Under the pieces are notes generated by a model. That model had not been told where the DNA came from. It was given only the letters and a program-made list of their open reading frames with translations, and searched no databases. Source: SCUD01 sp036824505 (lineage in GTDB: Bacteria > Pseudomonadota > Gammaproteobacteria > Steroidobacterales > Steroidobacteraceae). From it: a stretch of 64,000 bases of DNA. The translations under genes were made by a program, and so were the position numbers. Positions 1 through 7,833 of the stretch are shown here, piece by piece; within the stretch, counting starts at the first letter, position 1; every line of letters begins with the position of its first letter. The stretch lies in NCBI GenBank assembly GCA_036824505.1, contig DAITAA010000001.1:137857-201856 (forward strand), given 5' to 3'.

Positions 1-525
1 AACACCACGAGCGGTGTCCTTACCTCCGGGACGAGCATTGCCGGTGCGCCCTCCAACACGGCGACCCTGACCGTAGCGGCGGCGCTCACGCTCGTGAAGA
101 GCTCTTCGGCCTTTTCGGATCCATTCAACGGAACAACGAACCCGAAGAGAATTCCGGGTGCATTCGTCACCTACACGATCGTCGCAGGCACTCCAAGCGC
201 GCCGGTCATCGATGCAAACACGTTTATCGTTTTCGATGCGGTGCCGGCGAACACCGACCTTTTCGTCGGCGACCTCGGCGCTGCAGGTTCGGGGCCGGTC
301 GCTTTCACCGCATTGACCAGCGGGCTCACCTATACATTTACGTCGCTCGCCTCCGCGACCGATGACGTAAGCTTCTCCAGCGATGGCGGCGCGACCTACA
401 CTTATACGCCAACGCCAAATGCCAACGGAGTGGACCCTGCCGTCACGCACATCCGCATCAATCCGAAGGGCACATTCAACGCTTCTTCAAGTTGCCAGCT
501 GCAGTTCCGCGTGCGGGTGGAATAA
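1..525 (+). CDS. C-terminal part of a DUF11-type repeat surface/secreted protein (5' end outside window)
   Basis: The frame is open from base 1 to the TAA at 523-525, so about 174 C-terminal residues are visible and the start lies to the left. The text is rich in Thr, Ser, Ala and Gly with alternating beta-strand pattern. The stretch LTLVKSSSAFSDPF, followed by a region on order or value terms (VTYTIVAG), is typical of DUF11/conserved-repeat domains of large secreted or surface-anchored adhesin-like proteins. No enzyme motif or anchor is visible in this part. It converges on the isoaspartyl peptidase gene with only six bases between stop codons. Family assignment is by pattern recognition only. 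Confidence 0.65.
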   Translation, partial: NTTSGVLTSGTSIAGAPSNTATLTVAAALTLVKSSSAFSDPFNGTTNPKRIPGAFVTYTIVAGTPSAPVIDANTFIVFDAVPANTDLFVGDLGAAGSGPVAFTALTSGLTYTFTSLASATDDVSFSSDGGATYTYTPTPNANGVDPAVTHIRINPKGTFNASSSCQLQFRVRVE

Positions 526-531
526 GGCGGC

Positions 532-1527
532 TCAGTAGATCGCGATCTCGCGCCGGCCGCGCGAATCGCGCGCACCGCGGAACATGCCCTCGGTGTTGAA
601 GTCCATCGAGAGCTCGCCATTCTTGTCGACGACAATGACGCCGCCGTCTCCGCCGATCTCCACCAGCAGCTTGTGCACGACGTCCTTCGCCGCATCGGCA
701 GCGCTGACACCGGTGAGACGCACGCGCGCGCAGATCTCGTGCGCGACGACGGCGCGCATGAAGTATTCGCCGCTGCCGGTGGCCGAGACCGCGCAGGAGG
801 CATTGTCGGCGTAGGTGCCGGCGCCGATGATCGGTGAGTCGCCGATCCGGCCCCAGCGCTTGTTGGTCATGCCGCCGGTCGAGGTCGCTGCGGCGAGGTT
901 GCCCTGCCGGTCGCGCGCGACCGCGCCGACCGTGCTGAAGAAGCCGATGTCCTCATCGGCCGATGCCATCTTGTCGTCGCGTCGCGCCTCCTCGAGCTGC
1001 TTCCAGCGACGCTCGGTGTAGAAGTAGCTGCCCGGCACCAGCTTGACGCCCTGTTCCAGTGCGAATTCCTCGGCGCCCGCGCCCGAGAGCAGCACATGCG
1101 GGGACCGTTCCATGACCATGCGCGCCAGCTCGATCGGATTTTTGATATGGCGCACTCCGGCGACCGCGCCAGCCTTCCTGGTTGCGCCGTCCATGATGGC
1201 AGCGTCGAGTTCGTTGATGCCTTCGTGATTGAACACGGCGCCGAGCCCGGCGTTGAACAGCGGCGAATCCTCCAGGATGCGCACTGCCGTGACGGTTGCG
1301 TCGAGGCTCGTCCCGCCGCTCTCCAGCACCGCATAGCCGGCGTCGAGCGCGCGCTCCAGGTCGGCACGGTAGGCGCGCTCGTTCTCCGCAGTCATCTGGG
1401 CCCGGCTGATGACGCCGGCGCCGCCGTGTATGGCAATCGAGATCATCGGCTGGTCTCCGTCGGCCGCTCCAGCTGATTGCGCGGCAGCAAGGCAGCCCAG
1501 CAGGGCAAAGACGATATAAGCGCGCAT
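532..1527 (-). CDS. Isoaspartyl peptidase/L-asparaginase, Ntn-hydrolase (T2 family), exported
   Basis: The 331-residue protein resembles plant-type asparaginases/isoaspartyl dipeptidases, which self-cleave to expose a Thr nucleophile and hydrolyse isoaspartyl peptides or asparagine. Visible are the N-terminal IAIHGGAG motif (about residues 31-38), the cleavage-site STVGAVARD with Thr about residue 199, and the downstream substrate loop GGMTNKRWGRIGDSP. A Sec signal peptide (MRAYIVFALLGCLAAAQSAGA) predicts periplasmic location. I chose the ATG at 1527 because it begins this signal; an upstream in-frame start would add 12 unrelated residues. It is transcribed divergently from the HlyD gene 39 bases away, so promoters of both must share that short gap. 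Confidence 0.9.
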   Translation of the reverse strand: MRAYIVFALLGCLAAAQSAGAADGDQPMISIAIHGGAGVISRAQMTAENERAYRADLERALDAGYAVLESGGTSLDATVTAVRILEDSPLFNAGLGAVFNHEGINELDAAIMDGATRKAGAVAGVRHIKNPIELARMVMERSPHVLLSGAGAEEFALEQGVKLVPGSYFYTERRWKQLEEARRDDKMASADEDIGFFSTVGAVARDRQGNLAAATSTGGMTNKRWGRIGDSPIIGAGTYADNASCAVSATGSGEYFMRAVVAHEICARVRLTGVSAADAAKDVVHKLLVEIGGDGGVIVVDKNGELSMDFNTEGMFRGARDSRGRREIAIY

Positions 1528-1566
1528 GATTGCTATTATCCGTGAATTCACCGGCGGGGACACTCG

Positions 1567-2532
1567 ATGAAGGAGAAGTGGCTGATTGTCCTGGTCGCGG
1601 TGCTCGCAACCGCGGCCTGCGGTGGCGACAACGGAGCGCTGCTCGGGACGCTCGAGCGCGACCGGGTCGAGCTGGTGGCTGAGGCGCAGGAACCGATCAT
1701 CGAGGTCGCGGTCCGCGAAGGCGACGCCGTGACCCAGGGCCAGCTTCTGCTCAGGCTCGATCCAGCGGCGGCAAACGCGCAGTTTGCGCAGGCGCGCGCG
1801 GCAGCGGACCAGGCGGAGCGCCGCCTGGCGGAACTCGTCGGCGGTCCGCGCCGGGAGCAGATTCTAGAGGCGCGCGCGCTCGCCGGCGGCGCTTCGGCCA
1901 GCGCTACGGCCGCGTCCAGTGAGTTCACGCGAATCGAGAAACTGGTCGGCGACGGCATGCTGCCGGTGAGCGCACTGGACCGTCAGCGCGCAACGCGCGA
2001 TGAAGCGGTGGCGAATGAACGCGCCGCAAGAGAGCGCCTCGCAGAGCTTGAGCGTGGCACGCGCAGCGAGGTCATCGAGCAGGCAGCCGCGGCAGTTGAA
2101 GGAGCGCGCGCACAGCTCGCGGGGTTCGAACTCTCGCTGGCGCGGCACACGGTGCGCGCACCGCGCGCCGGCGTCATCGACGCCCTGCCTTATGAACTCG
2201 GTGAACGCCCGCCGCGCGGCGCGCCCGTCGCTGTGCTGCTCGCGGCCGGGCAGCCGTATGCGCGCGTCTTCATCCCGGAGCCCCAGCGCGCGTCGGTGAA
2301 GGCGGGAAGTCCCGCCACCGTGCGAATCGACGGTTCAGGGCGCGACTGGCGCGGTGAACTTCGCTATGTTTCCTCGGAGGCGGCGTTCACTCCCTATTAC
2401 GCGCTCAACGAACGCGACCGCAGCCGGCTGTCATTCCTCGCAGAAGTCGTATTGACGGAGCCTGAGGCCGCCGGTCTCCCGACCGGCATGCCGGTCGAAG
2501 TGACGATGCTGGAATCCGGGGCCGGGCCGTGA
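1567..2532 (+). CDS. HlyD/AcrA-type periplasmic adaptor lipoprotein of an ABC efflux system
   Basis: This 321-residue membrane-fusion protein begins with a lipoprotein signal (LATAAC, acylated Cys about 18). It has the biotinyl-lipoyl-like half motif around EVAVREGDAVTQGQLLLRLD, a long Ala/Glu/Arg helical hairpin (about 70-175), then the second lipoyl half (HTVRAPRAGVIDALP) and a beta-barrel region. Such adaptors link an inner-membrane pump to an outer-membrane channel. It overlaps the ATPase gene by four bases, and the permease follows, giving an operon of the YhiI-YbhF-YbhS/YhhJ type. Substrate is unknown. Confidence 0.88.
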   Translation: MKEKWLIVLVAVLATAACGGDNGALLGTLERDRVELVAEAQEPIIEVAVREGDAVTQGQLLLRLDPAAANAQFAQARAAADQAERRLAELVGGPRREQILEARALAGGASASATAASSEFTRIEKLVGDGMLPVSALDRQRATRDEAVANERAARERLAELERGTRSEVIEQAAAAVEGARAQLAGFELSLARHTVRAPRAGVIDALPYELGERPPRGAPVAVLLAAGQPYARVFIPEPQRASVKAGSPATVRIDGSGRDWRGELRYVSSEAAFTPYYALNERDRSRLSFLAEVVLTEPEAAGLPTGMPVEVTMLESGAGP

Positions 2533-3476
2533 CGGTTGCGATCTCCGCACGCGGCCTGACGCGCCGCTTCGGTGCTGTCATCGCCGTGGACGGCATCGAC
2601 CTCGATGTGCCGCGGGCGCAGATCTACGGATTTCTCGGCCCCAACGGTTCCGGCAAGTCGACCACCATCCGCATGCTGTGCGGCCTGCTGGTGCCCACCC
2701 GGGGCACGGTCAATGTGCTCGGCTACGAAGTGCCGCGCGAGGCCGAGACCGTGCGCCGCAAGCTCGGCTACATGACCCAGCGCTTCTCGCTGTGGGACGA
2801 CCTGACTGTCACCGAGAACCTGGATTTCATGTGCCGGATCTTCGGGCTCGACAGCGCCACCCGGCGCGCGCGCATGGAGGACCGGATCCGTGACTACGAT
2901 CTTGTCTCACACGCAAACCAGCGAGCCGGCACCCTGAGCGGCGGCGAGCGGCAACGTCTCGCGCTTGCGGCGGCAACGCTGCACGACCCGGAGCTCCTGT
3001 TGCTCGACGAACCGACCAGCGCGGTCGATCCGCAGAATCGCCGCGATTTCTGGGAAAACCTGTTTGCGCTCGTCGCACGCGGCACGACGATCCTGGTTTC
3101 AACCCACTACATGGACGAGGCCGAGCGCTGCCACCGGCTTGCAATCCTGGACCACGGCCGCATCGCCGCGGAAGGCGAGCCAAAGCAGCTTGCGCGCGAC
3201 ATCGATGCGACGGTGATCGAGATCGAATATGCGGATCTCACCTCGGTCCGGCGCGTGCTGGCTTCAGTGCCGGCAGTCCGGAGTGTCGCGCAGCTCGGCA
3301 ACCGGCTGCACGTGCTGGTGCATCGCGACGCGGCGGAACCCGAGCGCGAGCTTCGTGCGCTGCTTGCCGGTCCCTGCGCAGATGCGCGCGTCGAGCGCGT
3401 CGGCGCGACGCTCGAAGATGTGTTCGTCGCCGCCACGTCGCTGCGCCGGGTGGCCGGTGCGGAGCGTGCTGCATGA
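2529..3476 (+). CDS. ABC transporter ATP-binding protein (drug/ABC-2 type exporter)
   Basis: A single 315-residue ATPase with Walker A GPNGSGKST (about 37-45), a Q-loop near YMTQRFSLWDDLTVTEN, the signature LSGGE (about 136-140), Walker B LLLLDEPTSAVD and the switch His in STHYMDEAERC. The C-terminal 90 residues form the accessory domain typical of ABC-2 exporter ATPases. Its start overlaps the adaptor stop (GTGA at 2529) and its stop overlaps the permease start, so the three subunits are translationally coupled. It should power export by the downstream permease. Confidence 0.93.
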   Translation: MTVAISARGLTRRFGAVIAVDGIDLDVPRAQIYGFLGPNGSGKSTTIRMLCGLLVPTRGTVNVLGYEVPREAETVRRKLGYMTQRFSLWDDLTVTENLDFMCRIFGLDSATRRARMEDRIRDYDLVSHANQRAGTLSGGERQRLALAAATLHDPELLLLDEPTSAVDPQNRRDFWENLFALVARGTTILVSTHYMDEAERCHRLAILDHGRIAAEGEPKQLARDIDATVIEIEYADLTSVRRVLASVPAVRSVAQLGNRLHVLVHRDAAEPERELRALLAGPCADARVERVGATLEDVFVAATSLRRVAGAERAA

Positions 3477-4570
3477 TCTGGCTTGAGCGATTATTGGCGA
3501 TCGCCGCGAAGGAAGGGCGGCAACTCGCCCGCGACCGGGTCACCTTCGGCATGATCATCGGCGTGCCAGTCATGCAAATGCTGCTGTTCGGCTATGCGAT
3601 CAACTTCGACGTGCGCGACGTTGACGCGGCCGTGCTGGACCAGTCACGTACGTCCCTGTCCAGACAGCTGGTCGGCGACCTGCAGGCGACCCAGGTGCTG
3701 CACATCGTGCGCGAGGCCGGCAGTGAACGGGAGCTGAGCGAACTGATGCAACGCGGAGTTGCAAGAGTGGGCGTCGTCATCACCGCTGATCTTGAACGGC
3801 GCCTCTTCGAGGGCGACCGCCCCGCGGTGCAGCTCCTGGTGGACGGCAGCCAGCCCTCGCTTGAGAACCTCGCACAGGGCCTGAGTTCGATGCCCGTCCT
3901 GCAACGCGCAGCCACGCGCGCATCGGGCGCGCGTTCCTTCGAGATCCGCACCGAGTACAACCCTTCACGCCGCACGGCCGTGCAGATCGTGCCGGCGCTG
4001 ATCGGCACGATCCTGACGATGACCATGGTCATATTCACGTCTGGTGCAATCGTTCGTGAACGCGAACGCGGGAACCTGGAGCTCTTGATCACGACGCCGG
4101 TCACGCGCGGCCAGTTGCTGGCCGGCAAGCTGCTGCCCTACGTGATCATCGGCCTGGTCCAGACGACCCTGATCCTCGGCGTCGGGCGGATACTGTTTGG
4201 CGTGCCGATGGTCGGCAGTTTCCTGGATCTGTACCTCGGGGCGCTCGTCTTCATCGCCGCGGCGCTTGCCCTCGGCCTCTTCATTTCGACCCTTGCGCAG
4301 ACCCAGTTCCAGGCCTTCCAGATGGCCTTCGTGACGATGCTGCCCTCGATTCTGTTGTCGGGCTTCATGTTCCCGTTCGAAGGTATGCCCGCCTTCGCCC
4401 AGGGTCTCGCCCAGGTGCTGCCGCTGACCCATTTCAACGAGATCATCCGCGGCATTACGCTGCGCGGGGCGACCATTACCGACATGTACGTCCCGCTGCT
4501 GAAACTGGTCATATTCCTGGCGGTCATGCTTTCCCTGGCAGCCGCCCGCTTCCGCAAGCGGTTGGATTGA
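3473..4570 (+). CDS. ABC-2 type transporter permease
   Basis: This 365-residue permease has one N-terminal membrane helix (about 22-42), a large periplasmic domain, and five C-terminal helices beginning near IVPALIGTILTMTMVIFTSG. The sequence REREROGN-like segment (actual RERERGNLELLITTPV) and the final LPLTHFNEIIRG motif are hallmarks of the YhhJ/YbhR ABC-2 family. It is the last gene of the adaptor-ATPase-permease operon (1567-4570). The organisation fits export of a hydrophobic or cationic compound across both membranes with an outer-membrane partner encoded elsewhere. Confidence 0.92.
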   Translation: MIWLERLLAIAAKEGRQLARDRVTFGMIIGVPVMQMLLFGYAINFDVRDVDAAVLDQSRTSLSRQLVGDLQATQVLHIVREAGSERELSELMQRGVARVGVVITADLERRLFEGDRPAVQLLVDGSQPSLENLAQGLSSMPVLQRAATRASGARSFEIRTEYNPSRRTAVQIVPALIGTILTMTMVIFTSGAIVRERERGNLELLITTPVTRGQLLAGKLLPYVIIGLVQTTLILGVGRILFGVPMVGSFLDLYLGALVFIAAALALGLFISTLAQTQFQAFQMAFVTMLPSILLSGFMFPFEGMPAFAQGLAQVLPLTHFNEIIRGITLRGATITDMYVPLLKLVIFLAVMLSLAAARFRKRLD

Positions 4571-4887
4571 TTCGCAAAATTGGCGCACCGATGCCAGCTG
4601 CCCTGACCGGGTCGGGGCCGAAATGGTGCCGACTCGGTCACCGTGTTATTCTCCGGGCCGATCGCGGCCTGTTCACCCTGCATTTTCAAGCGCTTGAAAG
4701 CGCCCCGGTGCATCGTCTACATCCAGCGATCAGGTGACAGGAGCTGTTCGAAGATTCGCCCTAGCAAGGCCCACGCCCGCCAGACGATCCCGACCGTGTT
4801 TCCTGCCGTGTAGTGAATGGTCGCTGCCGCCCATCGGTTTGATGGCGGAATGCGGCCCATTGTTAATGAAAAGTGAGAGCTTGAGTC
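4571..4887. other. 317-bp gene-free leader region before the RRM gene
   Basis: No convincing reading frame occupies this stretch between the ABC permease and the RNA-binding protein gene. It holds a perfect 16-bp palindrome (4684-4699) and the AT-richest sequence (ttgttaatgaaaagtgagagc) directly before the RRM start. A long untranslated leader is common upstream of cold-inducible RNA-binding protein genes, but no known thermosensor or riboswitch could be recognised. Confidence 0.5.
4684..4699. promoter_or_regulatory. Perfect 16-bp palindrome, possible operator
   Basis: The sequence TTTCAAGCGCTTGAAA reads identically on both strands. It sits about 190 bp before the RRM gene and 114 bp after the permease, in otherwise non-coding DNA. 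Its form suits a dimeric repressor or activator. No matching transcription factor is evident nearby, so function is inferred from symmetry alone. Confidence 0.35.
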
Positions 4888-5244
4888 ATGAAGATCTACG
4901 TTGGAAACTTGCCTTTTTCGGCGACTGAAACACAGGTTCGCGACCTATTCGCCGCACATGGCACGGTTGAGTCCGTTGCGCTGCCGTCCGATCGTGAGAC
5001 CGGTCGTCCGCGCGGCTTTGGCTTCGTCGAAATGCCGCAGGCCGAGGCCGCGAAGGCCATCGAGGCGCTGAACGGCTTCTCGCTGGGCGGTCGCCAGCTG
5101 CGCGTCAATGAAGCGCAGGATCGTCCCCGCGGTGGCGGCGGTGGTGGCCGTCCGGGTGGCGGCGGTCGTCCGGGCGGTGGCGGTGGCTTCCGTTCGGGTG
5201 GCGGCGGCGGCGGTGGTGGCGGCGGCGGTGGTGGTCGCTGGTAA
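4888..5244 (+). CDS. Glycine-rich RRM RNA-binding protein
   Basis: The 118-residue protein consists of one RNA recognition motif (residues 2-78) with RNP2 IYVGNL (3-8) and RNP1 RGFGFVEM (42-49), both aromatic RNA-contact positions present, then an Arg/Gly-rich tail (about 85-118) made of GGGGR-like repeats. Bacterial proteins of this layout (cyanobacterial Rbp-like, also common in Proteobacteria) bind single-stranded RNA and are often cold induced. The gene is monocistronic: a long leader lies before it and a strong terminator directly after. Start is the ATG with a purine-rich GAGAG upstream. Confidence 0.93.
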   Translation: MKIYVGNLPFSATETQVRDLFAAHGTVESVALPSDRETGRPRGFGFVEMPQAEAAKAIEALNGFSLGGRQLRVNEAQDRPRGGGGGGRPGGGGRPGGGGGFRSGGGGGGGGGGGGGRW

Positions 5245-5267
5245 GTCTCCACTTTCTCTGCTGATGA

Positions 5268-5297
5268 AGGGCCCGCTTCGGCGGGCCTTTCTTTTTC
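5268..5297 (+). terminator. Rho-independent terminator after the RRM gene
   Basis: A seven-base G/C stem GGCCCGC-TTCG-GCGGGCC (5270-5287) with a stable UUCG tetraloop is followed by a T-rich run (tttctttttcc). It begins about 25 bp after the RRM stop codon and precedes the glycosylase gene, so it should end the RRM transcript. Confidence 0.88.
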
Positions 5298-5321
5298 CGG
5301 CTGTTTGGACAGACTGACATC

Positions 5322-5849
5322 GTGGCGCAGGCAAGTCGCAATCCGGAAATCAGGATCCACGGCTTTCCGCCAATCGAGCATCGCGGCGCGCGGGTGCTGG
5401 TGCTCGGCAGCATGCCGAGCGTCGCATCGCTTGCGGCGGGAGAGTATTACGCGCATCCGCGGAACCAGTTTTGGCGCATCGTCGGCCAGCTGTATGGATT
5501 CGATCCGGCGGCGCCCTATCGGTTTCGCGCGAATGCCCTTCGTCTTGCGGGCGTGGCGTTGTGGGATGTGCTCGCGTCTTGCGCGCGTCCCGGCAGTCTC
5601 GATGCCGACATTGACGAGCGGTCCATCGTAGTAAATCCTTTCGCCGGGTTTCTGGATGCGCACCCGCATATCCGCCGCGTCTGCTTCAATGGGCGCAAGG
5701 CGGAGGCCGCCTGGCGGCGCTACGTGCTCACTGGATCACCCCGGGCACGCGAACTGGGCTACGAACTGCTGCCATCCACGAGCCCGGCCTTCGCCGGGAT
5801 GTCCTACACGCGTAAGCTACGCGCCTGGCGGCGCGCACTCACCGTCTGA
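5322..5849 (+). CDS. Hypoxanthine-DNA glycosylase (uracil-DNA glycosylase superfamily, family 6)
   Basis: A 175-residue UDG-fold protein. The block LVLGSMPSVASL followed by GEYYAHPRNQFWRI is the signature of the DNA-deoxyinosine glycosylase family, which removes hypoxanthine arising from adenine deamination. The C-terminal LLPSTSPAFAG matches the second conserved loop (S-T-S-P). Length is normal for the family. It lies after the RRM terminator and 13 bases before the probable TTG start of the amine oxidase gene, so the two may be cotranscribed. Confidence 0.87.
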   Translation: MAQASRNPEIRIHGFPPIEHRGARVLVLGSMPSVASLAAGEYYAHPRNQFWRIVGQLYGFDPAAPYRFRANALRLAGVALWDVLASCARPGSLDADIDERSIVVNPFAGFLDAHPHIRRVCFNGRKAEAAWRRYVLTGSPRARELGYELLPSTSPAFAGMSYTRKLRAWRRALTV

Positions 5850-5862
5850 CAGGAGCCCGAGC

Positions 5863-7212
5863 TTGCATCGACCTTTTTCCCGGGAACGAAGGCGGCTGCT
5901 GCAGGGCATTGGCGCCGCGGCCACTTTCGGCGGCTTCGGCGCGCGCCTGCTGGCCCAATCAGCCCCGATCGACGTCCTGGTCATCGGCGCCGGAGGCGCG
6001 GGACTCACCGCGGCGAAGGAGCTGCAGGCGGCAGGCTTCCAGGTACTCGTGCTGGAAGCCCGCGACCGCATTGGCGGGCGCGCATTCACGGACACGAGTC
6101 TCGGTGTGCCATGGGATCGCGGCTGCTCCTGGCTGCACGCATCCGAAATCAACCCATTGGTCGCATATGCGCGGCAGAACGACTTCGATCTGCTTGCCGA
6201 TCATTTTCCGCGCCACATCTACGATGGAGCGCGACGCATGAGCGGGGCCGAGACCGCCGGTCACCGTGCTGTCGAAGAGCGCATGGGGCGCGAAATGCAG
6301 GATGCCGCGCGCCGCGGACTCGACATTCCGGCCGAAGCCGCGTTCACGCAGACGACGCTCGCGGATCCCTGGTATCGCATGGCCGAATCGGGCCTGACGT
6401 CCTGGGAAGGCGTCGAACCGCCCAATTACTCGGTGCTCGATTCGCAGCAATTCATCGAGAAGGGCGACGACCTGATGATTCCCCGCGGTTACGGGACGCT
6501 GCTCGCACACTACGCAAAGCAGGTTGCGGTGCGGCTGCGCACGCCGGTATCGCGCATCCGTTGGTCGGCGCGCAGTGTCACCGCGGACACCGCCGCGGGC
6601 GCAGTCACGGCCCGCGTGGCGATCATCGCACTGCCATCGGCAGTGATCAGTGATGGCGCAGTGATCTTCTCGCCGCATCTGCCCATGGAAGTGCTGCAGG
6701 CCCACCACGACCTGCCGCTCGGACTGATGAACAAGGTGGCGCTGAAATTCAAGCGCAATGTGTTTCCGTCGGAGCGCACGGAATTCTGGCAACTGCGCCG
6801 CAGCGACGGGCGCGGTATGGATTATCTGACACGGCTGTGGGACAGCAACGTCTGTGTCGGAATGTCGGCCGGGCGTCTTGCGTACGAACTCGAGGCGGCG
6901 GGCGAAGCCGCGGCCATCGATCATGCGCTCACGGAGCTTACGACGATGCTGGGCGGAGACCTGCGTCGCCAGTTCGATCGTGGCGCCACGACCGCCTGGT
7001 CATCCGATCCATTTGCCCGCGGCTCCTATTCGCACTGCCTGCCGGGGCGTTACGGTGCGCGCGCAATCCTGACCCGGCCGGTTGGTGGTCGAATGGTATT
7101 CGCGGGGGAGCATACCGAACAAACGGCCTACGGTACGCTGCACGGCGCGCACATGTCGGGGCTCCGCGCCGCACGCGAGGCGCGCCGCCTGTTAGTGGAG
7201 TCTTCGGCATGA
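5863..7212 (+). CDS. Flavin monoamine oxidase family protein with Tat signal
   Basis: The protein (449 residues from the TTG at 5863) starts with a twin-arginine-like signal (RERRRLLQGIGAAATFGGF) followed by the FAD-binding motif VIGAGGAGLTAAKEL and the Arg/Gly motif VLEARDRIGGRAFT typical of amine oxidases. The C-terminal FAD contact (VFAGEHTEQTAYGTLHGA) is intact. It should oxidise a primary or secondary amine, probably in the periplasm. I prefer TTG 5863 because AGGAG lies seven bases before it and it places the signal at the N-terminus; longer in-frame starts would run through the glycosylase gene. The stop overlaps the GST start (ATGA). Confidence 0.85.
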   Translation: MHRPFSRERRRLLQGIGAAATFGGFGARLLAQSAPIDVLVIGAGGAGLTAAKELQAAGFQVLVLEARDRIGGRAFTDTSLGVPWDRGCSWLHASEINPLVAYARQNDFDLLADHFPRHIYDGARRMSGAETAGHRAVEERMGREMQDAARRGLDIPAEAAFTQTTLADPWYRMAESGLTSWEGVEPPNYSVLDSQQFIEKGDDLMIPRGYGTLLAHYAKQVAVRLRTPVSRIRWSARSVTADTAAGAVTARVAIIALPSAVISDGAVIFSPHLPMEVLQAHHDLPLGLMNKVALKFKRNVFPSERTEFWQLRRSDGRGMDYLTRLWDSNVCVGMSAGRLAYELEAAGEAAAIDHALTELTTMLGGDLRRQFDRGATTAWSSDPFARGSYSHCLPGRYGARAILTRPVGGRMVFAGEHTEQTAYGTLHGAHMSGLRAAREARRLLVESSA

Positions 7213-7820
7213 GTATCGTTCTCTACGACTACCTGCCTTCGGGCAACGGCTACAAATGCCGCCTGGTGCTGAAGGCGCTCGGCATGCCGTATGAGCTGAA
7301 GAAGATGAATATCGTAGCCGGCGCGACACGCACGCCCGAGTTTCTGGCCATCAATCCCAATGGCAGGATCCCCGTGCTGATGGTGCCGGGCCGCGGGCCG
7401 ATCGCCGAGAGCCACGCGATCATCAGCTACCTTGCGGAAGGCTCGGCGCTCATTCCCGCCGATCCCTACGAACGCGCGTTGATGTGGCAATGGATGTGCT
7501 TCGAGCAGTACCAGCTCGAACCCGGCGTGGCGACCGTGCGTTTCTGGCTGACGTCCCTGAAGAAGACGCCGGAGGAACTGGGCGAGCGTTACAAGGAACG
7601 TTTCCAGCGTGGAGCCGACGCGCTCGCGGTACTCGAGCGCGAACTCAAGGGGCGGCGCTGGCTGGTCGGCGACAAGGTCACACTCGCGGACATTGCGCTC
7701 TTCGCTTACACGCATGTCGCCGACGAGGCGGGTTACCGGCTCGCGGACTATCCCGCGATCAGCGCCTGGATCGCGAATTTCAAGGCGCTGCCCTGGTACG
7801 CGCCGATCAACGAGGCCTGA
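7209..7820 (+). CDS. Glutathione S-transferase
   Basis: A 203-residue soluble enzyme with an N-terminal thioredoxin-like domain (LYDYLPSGNGYKCRLVLKAL, NPNGRIPVL with the cis-Pro, and the glutathione-binding ESHAIISYLAE) and an all-helical C-terminal domain containing the N-capping box VTLADIALFAY. It would conjugate glutathione to electrophiles. The ATG overlaps the amine oxidase stop by one base, showing an operon with translational coupling; the chromate transporter and glyoxalase genes follow closely. Confidence 0.92.
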   Translation: MSIVLYDYLPSGNGYKCRLVLKALGMPYELKKMNIVAGATRTPEFLAINPNGRIPVLMVPGRGPIAESHAIISYLAEGSALIPADPYERALMWQWMCFEQYQLEPGVATVRFWLTSLKKTPEELGERYKERFQRGADALAVLERELKGRRWLVGDKVTLADIALFAYTHVADEAGYRLADYPAISAWIANFKALPWYAPINEA

Positions 7821-7833
7821 CGGAGCCGCTGCG

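Noticed and set aside
5108..5317. Second open frame within the glycine-rich repeat of the RRM gene
   Set aside because: Produced by GGC/GGT repeats; the RRM frame is clearly the coding one.
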